The translations under genes and the position numbers were made by a program. Below are positions 1-7,349 of a stretch of DNA of 13,833 bases, one piece after another. Origin of the DNA: an uncultured Sphingobacteriales bacterium (GTDB lineage Bacteria > Bacteroidota > Bacteroidia > Chitinophagales > Chitinophagaceae); assembly GCA_946887085.1 (NCBI GenBank), contig CAMPKG010000050.1, positions 1-13,833 of the forward strand, written 5' to 3'. Each line of letters begins with the position of its first letter. Positions within the stretch are counted from its first letter, which is position 1. Below the pieces are notes generated by a model. The model did no database searches, was not told the DNA's origin, and was given only the letters and a program-made list of their open reading frames with translations.

Positions 1-349
1 ACTCTGCGGGTTCTGCGCTTTTGGAGATATAGCCGCAGGCGCCGCCACGGGCCATGCGCACTACGCTGAACTCGTGCTCATACATCGAAAGCACCAGCAC
101 CCTGATACCCGGCCAGTAGCGTTGTAATTCGGCCAGTGCCTGGTATCCATCCATTACGGGCATGCTTATGTCCAGCAGGCAGACATCGGGCTGCCGGGGT
201 GTTTGCCGCAGCTTATCGAGCAGCTCGCCGCCGTTGGCCGCTTCTACGGTTACTTCTATATCATCGTATTCTGAAAGGATACCGGCGACGCCTTTTCTGA
301 ACAGGGCATGGTCGTCCGCGAATGCGAGGTGAATCGGCGATAGTTTCAT
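1..349 (-). CDS. Response regulator, NarL/LuxR-type, receiver domain (3' part outside window)
   Basis: This is the N-terminal 116 residues of a two-component response regulator; the gene runs off the left edge. The reverse strand opens at an ATG at 349 and reads MKLSPIHLAFADDHALFRKG. The acidic pair D12/D13 follows the first beta strand. The phospho-acceptor is D60, in CLLDISMPVMDGYQ. A switch serine (S88) lies in VLVLSMYEHE, and the conserved lysine is K110 in GYISKSAEP. The ADDHALFRKG opening and the GYISK motif are typical of the NarL/FixJ class, whose C-terminal half is a LuxR-type helix-turn-helix, so a DNA-binding transcription regulator is expected but that half is not visible. The partner histidine kinase is not in the window. 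Family call is firm; target genes are unknown. Confidence 0.93.
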   Translation of the reverse strand, partial: MKLSPIHLAFADDHALFRKGVAGILSEYDDIEVTVEAANGGELLDKLRQTPRQPDVCLLDISMPVMDGYQALAELQRYWPGIRVLVLSMYEHEFSVVRMARGGACGYISKSAEPAE

Positions 350-378
350 AGACTTAAGTGTTTCCACTTTAAAGTTAT

Positions 379-386
379 GAAACATA
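379..386 (-). promoter_or_regulatory. Possible -7 element of the response regulator gene
   Basis: On the minus strand this reads TATGTTTC, seven of eight matches to the Bacteroidota -7 consensus TAnnTTTG, about 30 bases before the regulator's start codon. No TTTG is present at the expected -33 distance, so this is a weak candidate only. Confidence 0.25.
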
Positions 387-412
387 CTGATTGCCAGCCA
401 GTTCCGGCCTAA

Positions 413-443
413 ATTTTAATCCCGCCTGCTTTCGCAGGCGGGA
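413..443 (-). terminator. Hairpin terminator after the 466-2496 gene
   Basis: A perfect 10-base stem (TCCCGCCTGC at 420-429 with GCAGGCGGGA at 434-443) closes a 4-base loop. On the minus strand it lies 22 bases past the stop codon at 466 and is followed by an A/T-rich but poor T tract (TTAAAATTT). It separates this gene from the response regulator downstream. The outer stem TCCCGCC/GGCGGGA is shared with the secDF terminator, and this type of GC hairpin is, as I recall, often repeated in Bacteroidota genomes. Confidence 0.65.
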
Positions 444-465
444 CCGGATCCATTGTGAGTTGAAC

Positions 466-2496
466 CTATTCTTTGATGAATTTGGCCTTATGGCTTTTGC
501 CGTTCTCGGTAATATCCAGTATATAGATACCCGGTACCAGTGCAGAAATATCCAGGCTCACATCACCTTTTGCATTGCCATTCATTAAGTGCCTGCCGGT
601 AATGTCGGTTACAATATATTGGCATTCGCTAAGGCCTTTTATGTTTAATTCATTGTTGGCGGGATTTGGAAAAATAGTTAAGCGTTTAATCTTTGTCTGA
701 GTCCCCAAAAGATTTTCTGCATTACCACTGCCATTGCTATTCTTGTAGTAGCCGCCATCTTGATCGCAATCTGTTGTTACAGTTGTTATAGCGTATGAAT
801 TGGTTGATTCATTATCTTGTGAAATACTTGGGTTTTGCGGGTAAGTCAAGGAGACATTGGGAACCTTCAATTCCATAGTGTAATAGTCCGGGTGCGGGTC
901 TGGGATAGATATACACCATGCAGTTTGTCCATTTGAGTTGGCTATTATAAAACGAATACCGAGCGCTAGACTGGATGTGGCACGGTTGTCGGCTATAACG
1001 ACATCTGTTGCGCTAGATGTGCGTTGTATATGATTCGCCATCCAGGATCGGTTGGATAAGCCACCCGCATAATTAAACCAGGCCGAGGGTTGTGTAGTGC
1101 GGTAAATACGCATTCCCTCATTAGTAGCATCCGGGGCTATATTACCCGGTCCGTACATAACTTCCACATCTGCTGCCATCGGAATATAGTCATAGGTTCC
1201 ACCTGCAATTTGGTTTACGTAACCAACGATATTGATCCGGGTTCCATTGCTATTGAACGGTGTGTATGCCGTTGAGATGATACCTTGAGGATTGTAGCTG
1301 CCATACCGGTATAGTCGCGACTTAGGTGATCCTGAAAATCCAGATGTCCAACTAAAGTTTGTGTTATCTACCCTGGTAATCGCAAGGTTACCATTGTGTA
1401 TCTCAAATCCCCAGTATATGCTGCTGCCGGGCGAAAATTGCGCTCCAATGATGTAGTTATTGCCGGTAGAAGCATCTTCCTGCAAACCGATGCCGTATTC
1501 GCTTGGGCCGTAACCGTCACCGTTATCAGTTTCTATAAAGTTGTTGGCGGTTATAAGGGTAACGTTTACATCGTCAACTATTAAGCTTAAGGTGCCGCTG
1601 CGTTCTACCTGGTATCCGGGCGACGTAGTCGTCATGGCGTTCAGGCTACCGGTCACAAAGATTTCACCTGCCCAGTTGCCTGTCTGCAATACCTGCATAC
1701 GCATAGCAATATCATAGTCGCGCTGCAGTGGGAGAGAGGCTAGGGTAGGTACCCAATCGAAGTATTCAACGGCGGCCACTGTCCATGTCAACGGGTCAAA
1801 TCTCATCACGAACATCGCCTTGTCATGCGTAAAATCAGGCTGAAGAGTGGTCGAATTCCGGGTGTCATCGCGGCACATATAGCCGCAAATGTAGAGAGAC
1901 CCGTTGTGGAATATCGAATGCACGGGGTACAGGCTTCTTCCGTAGCGCTGGGGTGGAGTTAACGCAGTAGCGTCGTACAATGTTGCCTCATTCAACAAGG
2001 TGCCCTGATCATCGACTTTCAATATTTTTATCTTATCCCTATCTTTAACTGTGAGGGAACTGCCGGCATCGGGCCTTACGGAACAGACTATATAATAGCT
2101 GCCGGCGCCGTCAGCAACAATGTCTACAGCGCGTTCATCGTCATAATCGGGATGATCGTATTCCACCGATGCAACTACGTCTGCGTTGCCATCCGTCTGC
2201 ACAAAATGAATGGTGCCAGTCGGCACACCTACAGGTCCGGGTATCGGCACCGCAAGGGCCGACAGAAAAGTGCCTGCCATCACAGCTTCGTTTACAGGCG
2301 TAGGAACGGCAGTGGTGGGTGTTAACATTTCGAGCGCATACTGGTAGCCCATTTTCACGTTTCCAGCCTGGTTAAACTCATGAAATTTAGTGAACTGGCC
2401 CATGCTGACCAATGGACTGGTGAATAAAACGCAGGCTAAGCTGCCTGTTCGAAGCATGCGCGTGCTATTATCCTTCAAAAATGATTTGTGGGTCAT
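466..2496 (-). CDS. Secreted protein of unknown function with T9SS type A sorting domain
   Basis: This 676-residue protein is predicted to be exported through Sec and then through the T9SS. The N-terminus has a basic stretch and a hydrophobic core (LACVLFTSPLVSMGQ), which fits a signal peptide cleaved near residue 33. An alternative start at M14 (2457) would give a more usual signal-peptide length, so the start is uncertain. The last ~75 residues are a T9SS C-terminal sorting domain: IFPNPANNELNIKG near 608-621, then YIVTDITGRHL, and a final GIYILDI...KAKFIKE strand pair. The central 560 residues are rich in Gly, Asn, Thr and aromatic residues, with strand-like segments such as GEIFVTGSLNA and NNYIIGAQF that suggest a beta-propeller or similar all-beta fold, but I recognise no named domain. 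It is divergent from the SBBP gene and ends at a hairpin. Confidence 0.88.
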   Translation of the reverse strand: MTHKSFLKDNSTRMLRTGSLACVLFTSPLVSMGQFTKFHEFNQAGNVKMGYQYALEMLTPTTAVPTPVNEAVMAGTFLSALAVPIPGPVGVPTGTIHFVQTDGNADVVASVEYDHPDYDDERAVDIVADGAGSYYIVCSVRPDAGSSLTVKDRDKIKILKVDDQGTLLNEATLYDATALTPPQRYGRSLYPVHSIFHNGSLYICGYMCRDDTRNSTTLQPDFTHDKAMFVMRFDPLTWTVAAVEYFDWVPTLASLPLQRDYDIAMRMQVLQTGNWAGEIFVTGSLNAMTTTSPGYQVERSGTLSLIVDDVNVTLITANNFIETDNGDGYGPSEYGIGLQEDASTGNNYIIGAQFSPGSSIYWGFEIHNGNLAITRVDNTNFSWTSGFSGSPKSRLYRYGSYNPQGIISTAYTPFNSNGTRINIVGYVNQIAGGTYDYIPMAADVEVMYGPGNIAPDATNEGMRIYRTTQPSAWFNYAGGLSNRSWMANHIQRTSSATDVVIADNRATSSLALGIRFIIANSNGQTAWCISIPDPHPDYYTMELKVPNVSLTYPQNPSISQDNESTNSYAITTVTTDCDQDGGYYKNSNGSGNAENLLGTQTKIKRLTIFPNPANNELNIKGLSECQYIVTDITGRHLMNGNAKGDVSLDISALVPGIYILDITENGKSHKAKFIKE

Positions 2497-2635
2497 ATAT
2501 TTAGGTTTTTGGTGACTAATGAAATGCCAAGGGATGATGGATGCTGTTTGATTTACCGATAGATATTATGCTGTAAATCTCCTGCAGCCTATTGTCATAA
2601 AACAGCGGTGTCCGACGGATTTTTCCCACGGTGTT

Positions 2636-2657
2636 TAACGATATACGGATACCGTTA
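2636..2657. promoter_or_regulatory. Imperfect 22-base dyad in the divergent intergenic region
   Basis: The sequence TAACGATATACGGATACCGTTA matches its own reverse complement at 18 of 22 positions (nine of eleven pairs), with outer arms TAACG/CGTTA. It lies between two divergent genes, 139 bases before the 2496 start and 94 before the 2752 start. This could be an operator for a dimeric regulator, but no function is shown. The rest of the 255-base gap has no clear TTTG/TAnnTTTG promoter on either strand. Confidence 0.3.
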
Positions 2658-2751
2658 TTTACCCCTATGCAGATAAGATTATTTATCGTAATATAGCTGG
2701 CACAAGCAGTAATACTGCCTTAATGTTTCAAATCACCTAACCATTACCTGC

Positions 2752-5700
2752 ATGAAACTGAATTTCACCTGCCTGCTTTTATTATTATTGTTATTGTCAA
2801 ACCTCTGTGAGGCCGGCGAATTAGCTGCTACCATACAATCGCGCCCTAAATGCTTCATCGAGAACAAAGGGCAGGTCACCGACCAGTATGGCAAACCAAG
2901 AAAAGACATAGACGCCAAACTGGAAACACCGGGTTTATCTATATTTATCGGGCCAGGGCAAATACATTACCAGTGGTATAGACACAATGGCTATCGTATT
3001 GAAACCTACCGGATGGATGTGATGCTGAAGGGCGCAAATCCTGACGCGATCGGAACAAAAGAAGAGTTTCAGCCCTACGTTGAAAACTACTATGGCTTGA
3101 CAGCAACGGGTGTAACTGCCTATTCTTTCAATCGGCTGGTATATAGAAACATTTACCCCGGTATCGACTGGGTGCTTTACTGTACGGGTAAACAGCTGAA
3201 ATATGATTTCCTTGTGCATCCCGGAGTGGACGCTTCTGCAATCAGACTACAGTACTCAGGCGCATCCTCAATCATTCTGGAGGATAATGGAGAGATTGTC
3301 GTGAAGACGCCATTCGGGCAAGTGCATGAAGCCGCACCTTATTCTTATTCTGTTGATACGAGAGCGCAGGTCTATTCGAGATACAAATTAGAAGGCAGGC
3401 AATTAAGCTTTGTCCTGGCTGCGGTCCCCACAGGTTCCATGATCATAGACCCTGCGCTAAGCTGGGCAACATATTACGGTGGCAGCGCTATGGAAGAAAT
3501 GCATGCGGTATCTACAGACGTGTCCGGAAATGCTTATGCTGCCGGACAAACTTTAAGTAGCTCTAACATAGCCACCAGTGGGGCACACCAGCAGACTATC
3601 GGGGGGAGCAGGGACGGGTTTATTGTTAAGTTTAATTCCGGCGGAGCGCGCCAATGGGCAAGCTATTACGGCGGTAGCGGGAATGATGAATTTTTCACCG
3701 TGGTATGCGAGTCGAACGGAGGTGTCGTCTACGCCGGCGGCAAGACTGAAAGTAATTCAGGAATAGCAAGCATTGGAGCTCATCAGGCTGGCATTGGCGG
3801 CCTGTCTGACGGGCTGCTGGTGAAACTTAATGGGGCTACAGGCCAACGGATCTGGGCCTCTTATTACGGGGGTAGCAACCGGGACAGCATACAAAGCATT
3901 TGCCTGGATCCTAACAATAATATTTATGTTGCCGGTACAACCCTTAGCAGCAACAACATTGCTACTTCCGGAAGCCATACCGACACCTATCCTTCCGCTA
4001 CCGGACAAAGCACGGGTTTCCTTGTAAAATTTTTACCGGGGGGCAGCCGGCTCTGGGCAACCTATTATGGTGACTCAACTTATCTGACCGGTGTGACAAG
4101 CGATGGATCAGGAAATGTCATAGTTGTGGGTGCATCAGATGCAAAAAACGGGATAGCCACACCCGGCGCACACCAATCAATTCCAACTTCATCGCTCGAT
4201 GATGCGATCATCATAAAATTCAATGCGAACGGCGTCAGACAATGGGGTACGTATTATGGAGGTGGCGCCCAGGATATGTTATTTTCAGTAGCTGCAGATG
4301 CCAGCGGAAATATCTATGCCGGCGGCCTCACGTCATCTACTTCAGGCATCGCGACGGCCGGGAGTTTTCAAACAACTCTTGTACCGGGGTCGGCTCCGTC
4401 GGATGGTTTTATTGTGAAACTCAATAATGCAGGCGTACGGCAATGGGGCACCTATTACGGCAGTGTGGGAACAAGTGAACGTATTCATTCATTGACTGTA
4501 GGGCCAGACCAGAATCTTTACGTTGCAGGTGGCAATATAAATGCACCCGGTGCAACCGCCCTCGCGACGGCCGGCAGCTATCAGCCAATACAAAACGGCA
4601 GCGGCGACGTATTTATGGGGATTTTTAATTTGGCTGGGCAACGCTTATATGGGACGTATTATGGTGGCCCGGGGAATGAGTTCGCTTTTGGGATAGCGTG
4701 CAGCGCCAACGGAAAAATATATATAACAGGGTGGACAGGCAGCAGTATTAATGTAGCAACTTCCGGTGGTCACCAGGTAAGTTATGGGGGTGGTTTTGAC
4801 GGCTTTCTCGCCCAGTTCGATGCAGATACGGCCGTATTCATCAACCTGCCGGCCACTTTGCCTAAGCAATGGTGCAAAGGAGATTCAGTCACCATACAAA
4901 TAGGGGTTACGCAGTCGTTCGCGGCCAATAATGTATTCACGGTGCAGCTCTCAGATGCTGCGGGCAGCTTTGCCAGCCCTGCAACACTGGGCAGCATCAC
5001 CAGCCAGGGGCCGGCCAGCCTGAAAGTGCAGGTGCCTTCGTCGCCTGCAAACGGCAGCGGCTATCGTATACGCATCGCGGCCAGCAACCCTGCTAAAACA
5101 TCTTATGATAACGGCATAGACATAAGCATATACAATTATCCCGCTAAACCCGTAGCCGGCAGCAATGGCCCGCTCTGCCTGCCTGCCGCGCTCAACCTTA
5201 CTTCAACAAGCAGCGCCCTCACCTGGAGCTGGACAGGGCCCAACAGCTTTACGGCTTCGGTGCAGAATCCCTCAATAGCCAACCCAACACTGGCTGCCGC
5301 CGGCGATTACGTGGTGACCGCAGAAAACCCCGGCTGCATCGCCAAAGACACGGTGACGGTTGTGATGAACAACAGCCCCACCAAGCCCATAGCCGGCAGC
5401 AATGCCCCCTTATGCGCCGGCGCGTCGCTCGATCTTTCATCCACCACCTCCACATCCGGGGTTAGCTATAGCTGGCAAGGCCCTAACAATTTTACATCAA
5501 GCCTGCAAAATCCATCTATCGCCGCAGCAACGCCTGCTGCTACCGGCGACTATATCATTACTGTAACCATCAACGGCTGCAGTGCGTCGGATACAACCAG
5601 CGTTGTGGTCAGCAATGTGTCGTCTATCGGCGCCTACGCCAGTCCCAATGATACCGTATGTGCGGGTACACAATTAAGTTTTGTAGCAGTGCCTTCCAAC

Positions 5701-6453
5701 AGTGGCCCCGGCCCGCAATACCAGTGGTTCAAAAACGGCACGCCGATAACGGGTGCAACATCGCTTACTTATTCAACAAACAGCTACGTCAGCGGCGATT
5801 CTTTCTACTGCCGCATGATTGCACCGGGTGTTTGCAGCACACCACTCACGTTGTACACTCCCGGCATTAAGATCATAGTGCTTTCAGTTACAGTTGCGCC
5901 ATCGGTTACCATTACATCGAACCCCAGCCCCGCCAGGCCGGGCGTGCTCAACAATTTTATTGCCACTGCGACGAACGGCGGGGGCACACCCACCTATCAA
6001 TGGCGCCGCAATGGCACCGACCAGCCAGGAGCTACAAGTGCCAACTGGTCGGCATCAGGCCTGCATCCTTATGATAAGATCAGCTGCGTAGTCACCAGCA
6101 GCGACCCCTGCGCATCGCCCAAAAATGCAACAAGCAACGAAATAGTGGTGAACTTCCCGACGGGCATTGATGATGTGGAGAAAGGTGAAATGATGTTGTA
6201 TCCTAATCCGAATGATGGGAGGTTTACGATAGACATCCCCCTGGCCCCCTTCAAAGGGGGAATAGATGCTATAGAGGTAGTGAATGTGGTGGGGCAGGTT
6301 GTATTCAAATCCCAAATTCCAGATGCAATCCCGATAGCTATCGGGACCAAATTCCAGGTAACACTTCCGGAGACTGTGGTGAGTGGCGTGTACCTGCTGC
6401 GGGTGAAGAGCGGCGACGAGGTGAAGACAATGAAGTTTACCGTGCAGCGATAA
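2752..6453 (+). CDS. SBBP-repeat beta-propeller surface protein with Ig-like modules and T9SS sorting domain
   Basis: A 1233-residue protein, probably displayed on or released from the cell surface. Visible order: a signal peptide with a run of eight leucines (cleavage near A21); a DUF7948-like N-terminal domain at about 34-235, with the family opening FIENKGQ and the motifs VYRNIYPGIDWVLY and KYDFLVHPG; then seven SBBP-type repeats at about 238-690, each beginning W-A/G-S/T-YYGG and holding a GNxYxAG strand and a DGFxVKF strand. Seven copies fit a seven-bladed propeller. Next come Ig-like or PKD-like modules at about 700-1135, including a tandem pair starting AGSNGPLC and AGSNAPLC. The T9SS sorting domain begins MLYPNPNDGRFTIDIP at about 1147 and ends GVYLLRV...MKFTVQR. 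Two palindromic DNA elements are translated within that last domain. Ligand unknown; adhesion or matrix binding is only a guess. Confidence 0.93.
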   Translation: MKLNFTCLLLLLLLLSNLCEAGELAATIQSRPKCFIENKGQVTDQYGKPRKDIDAKLETPGLSIFIGPGQIHYQWYRHNGYRIETYRMDVMLKGANPDAIGTKEEFQPYVENYYGLTATGVTAYSFNRLVYRNIYPGIDWVLYCTGKQLKYDFLVHPGVDASAIRLQYSGASSIILEDNGEIVVKTPFGQVHEAAPYSYSVDTRAQVYSRYKLEGRQLSFVLAAVPTGSMIIDPALSWATYYGGSAMEEMHAVSTDVSGNAYAAGQTLSSSNIATSGAHQQTIGGSRDGFIVKFNSGGARQWASYYGGSGNDEFFTVVCESNGGVVYAGGKTESNSGIASIGAHQAGIGGLSDGLLVKLNGATGQRIWASYYGGSNRDSIQSICLDPNNNIYVAGTTLSSNNIATSGSHTDTYPSATGQSTGFLVKFLPGGSRLWATYYGDSTYLTGVTSDGSGNVIVVGASDAKNGIATPGAHQSIPTSSLDDAIIIKFNANGVRQWGTYYGGGAQDMLFSVAADASGNIYAGGLTSSTSGIATAGSFQTTLVPGSAPSDGFIVKLNNAGVRQWGTYYGSVGTSERIHSLTVGPDQNLYVAGGNINAPGATALATAGSYQPIQNGSGDVFMGIFNLAGQRLYGTYYGGPGNEFAFGIACSANGKIYITGWTGSSINVATSGGHQVSYGGGFDGFLAQFDADTAVFINLPATLPKQWCKGDSVTIQIGVTQSFAANNVFTVQLSDAAGSFASPATLGSITSQGPASLKVQVPSSPANGSGYRIRIAASNPAKTSYDNGIDISIYNYPAKPVAGSNGPLCLPAALNLTSTSSALTWSWTGPNSFTASVQNPSIANPTLAAAGDYVVTAENPGCIAKDTVTVVMNNSPTKPIAGSNAPLCAGASLDLSSTTSTSGVSYSWQGPNNFTSSLQNPSIAAATPAATGDYIITVTINGCSASDTTSVVVSNVSSIGAYASPNDTVCAGTQLSFVAVPSNSGPGPQYQWFKNGTPITGATSLTYSTNSYVSGDSFYCRMIAPGVCSTPLTLYTPGIKIIVLSVTVAPSVTITSNPSPARPGVLNNFIATATNGGGTPTYQWRRNGTDQPGATSANWSASGLHPYDKISCVVTSSDPCASPKNATSNEIVVNFPTGIDDVEKGEMMLYPNPNDGRFTIDIPLAPFKGGIDAIEVVNVVGQVVFKSQIPDAIPIAIGTKFQVTLPETVVSGVYLLRVKSGDEVKTMKFTVQR
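3463..4818 (+). repeat. Seven tandem SBBP (propeller blade) coding repeats
   Basis: The blades start with WATYYGG, WASYYGG, WASYYGG, WATYYGD, WGTYYGG, WGTYYGS and YGTYYGG, spaced by roughly 55-70 residues. Most contain the phrase IATSGAHQ or a variant. The fourth blade is the most divergent: it has YYGDSTYLTG in place of the YYGG-G/S-x-x-D/E pattern. The repeats are diverged at DNA level, so recent copying is not apparent. Confidence 0.85.
6237..6260. repeat. Palindromic repeat element inside the sorting-domain coding sequence (type 1)
   Basis: CCCCCTT at 6245-6251 is the exact reverse complement of AAGGGGG at 6254-6260, with two bases between. A further CCCCC lies just upstream at 6237-6241, giving the three-block pattern CCCCCTGG-CCCCCTT-AAGGGGG. 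From memory, this pattern occurs in many copies in Bacteroidota genomes. Here it is translated in frame as PLAPFKGGI at about residues 1163-1171, between two predicted strands of the T9SS domain. Confidence 0.7.
6329..6346. repeat. Perfect 18-base palindrome inside the sorting-domain coding sequence (type 2)
   Basis: TCCCGATAG followed directly by CTATCGGGA forms a perfect 18-base palindrome. It is read in frame as part of AIPIAIGT near residues 1193-1199, in a second loop of the same T9SS domain. I recall this CCCGATAGCTATCGGG motif as a frequent dispersed palindrome in Bacteroidota; copy number here cannot be tested from a single window. Confidence 0.7.
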
Positions 6454-6481
6454 TAACTTCAGAATATTAGCAAAAACAAAA

Positions 6482-6510
6482 AAACCGCCTTCCCGGCGGT
6501 TTAATATTTT
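6482..6510. terminator. Bidirectional rho-independent terminator between convergent genes
   Basis: An 8-base stem (AAACCGCC at 6482-6489 with GGCGGTTT at 6495-6502) encloses a 5-base loop. T-rich tracts follow on both strands: TTTAATATTTTTTA on the plus strand, and a run of T broken by single G on the minus strand opposite 6471-6481. It lies 28 bases after the SBBP gene and 21 after the permease gene, so it can end both transcripts. Confidence 0.85.
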
Positions 6511-6523
6511 TTAGAAAGGCGCA

Positions 6524-7267
6524 TTACAACAGCAGCACCGTCAGTACATAATCCGCAAACAATATCATGATGCAGCTTACAACTACGGAGGTAGTGGAGG
6601 CGCGGCCTATCTCCAATGCGCCGCCCTGCACATAATAACCGTAATAAGCCGGGATAACCGAAATGATGAGGGAGAACACAAATGCCTTGGCCATGGCAAA
6701 AAACAGGTTGTAGGGCACAAAGCCTGCCGTCAGGCCCTGGTGAAACTGCTCCTGCGTCAGGATGCTGGAGAACATACCTGCTATATAACCACCCCAGATG
6801 GTAACAGCAATGGAGATGATGATGAGGGAAGGCACCATGATGGCCGCTGCCACTATCTTAGGCAGCACCAGGTAGGTTTTGGTATTGATGCCCATGATCT
6901 CCAGTGCGTCTATCTGCTCGCTCACGCGCATGTTGCCTAGTTCGGAAGCTATTTTAGAACCCACCACGCCGGCCAGCACTATGCAAATAACGGTAGGGGA
7001 GAGCTCGAGGATGGCCGAGTCGCGGATGATCTGTGCCACTACCGGCTTGGGCACCAGCGGGCTCACCAGCTGGTAAGCCGTTTGTATGGTAAGTACCGCG
7101 CCGAGGAAGAAAGAGATGACCAGTACGATGGGCAGTGAGCGGATGCCGATATCGTTGCATTGCTCCATGAATTCCTTCCAGTAAACCTTGGCGTTCTCTG
7201 GCCTGTTGATGGTGCCGGCCAGCATCATCGACATCCGGCCTACGTGTTCGAAAAAACCTTTCAGCAT
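6524..7267 (-). CDS. mlaE: MlaE-family ABC transporter permease (phospholipid transport)
   Basis: A 247-residue inner-membrane permease of the MlaE family, which with an MlaF ATPase and an MCE-domain MlaD protein moves phospholipids between the inner and outer membranes. The length is typical. Family signatures are present: ELGNMRVSEQIDALEIMG at 109-126 and QGGALEIGRASTTSVV at 214-229. About five hydrophobic segments are visible, at about 46-65, 90-105, 138-165, 186-210 and 225-247. In many Bacteroidota the mlaF gene follows directly, but here the gene ends at a bidirectional terminator facing a convergent gene, and no mlaF or mlaD is in the window. It lies downstream of secDF but behind a terminator, with its own candidate promoter, so it is probably transcribed alone. 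Confidence 0.93.
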   Translation of the reverse strand: MLKGFFEHVGRMSMMLAGTINRPENAKVYWKEFMEQCNDIGIRSLPIVLVISFFLGAVLTIQTAYQLVSPLVPKPVVAQIIRDSAILELSPTVICIVLAGVVGSKIASELGNMRVSEQIDALEIMGINTKTYLVLPKIVAAAIMVPSLIIISIAVTIWGGYIAGMFSSILTQEQFHQGLTAGFVPYNLFFAMAKAFVFSLIISVIPAYYGYYVQGGALEIGRASTTSVVVSCIMILFADYVLTVLLL

Positions 7268-7278
7268 ATATATGGCTA

Positions 7279-7286
7279 CAAATGTA
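7279..7286 (-). promoter_or_regulatory. Candidate -7 promoter element for mlaE
   Basis: The minus strand reads TACATTTG, a full match to the Bacteroidota -7 consensus TAnnTTTG, ending 11 bases before the ATG. Transcription would start only about five bases before the start codon, giving a nearly leaderless message. The -33 region coincides with the secDF terminator and has no well-spaced TTTG, so strength is uncertain. Confidence 0.45.
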
Positions 7287-7299
7287 GTATTTACGGTAA

Positions 7300-7324
7300 C
7301 AAAAATCCCGCCATAGAGGCGGGA
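7300..7324 (-). terminator. Rho-independent terminator of secDF
   Basis: On the minus strand TCCCGCC (7324-7318) pairs with GGCGGGA (7312-7306) around a 5-base loop, followed at once by TTTTTG. It begins 25 bases after the secDF stop codon. Its end abuts the candidate mlaE promoter, so secDF and mlaE look transcriptionally separate. Confidence 0.85.
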
Positions 7325-7349
7325 CTTATGATTATTAGTTATTTAAAGA

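Noticed and set aside
2770..2800. TTA/TTG trinucleotide run encoding the leucine stretch of the SBBP signal peptide, considered as a phase-variable repeat
   Set aside because: Copy changes would keep the frame and the run is short and imperfect, so it cannot act as an on/off switch; it is an ordinary hydrophobic signal-peptide core.
2935..6350. Numerous short frames of 60-94 codons in other frames of the SBBP gene
   Set aside because: All overlap a strongly supported long coding region and have no domain or start-site support.
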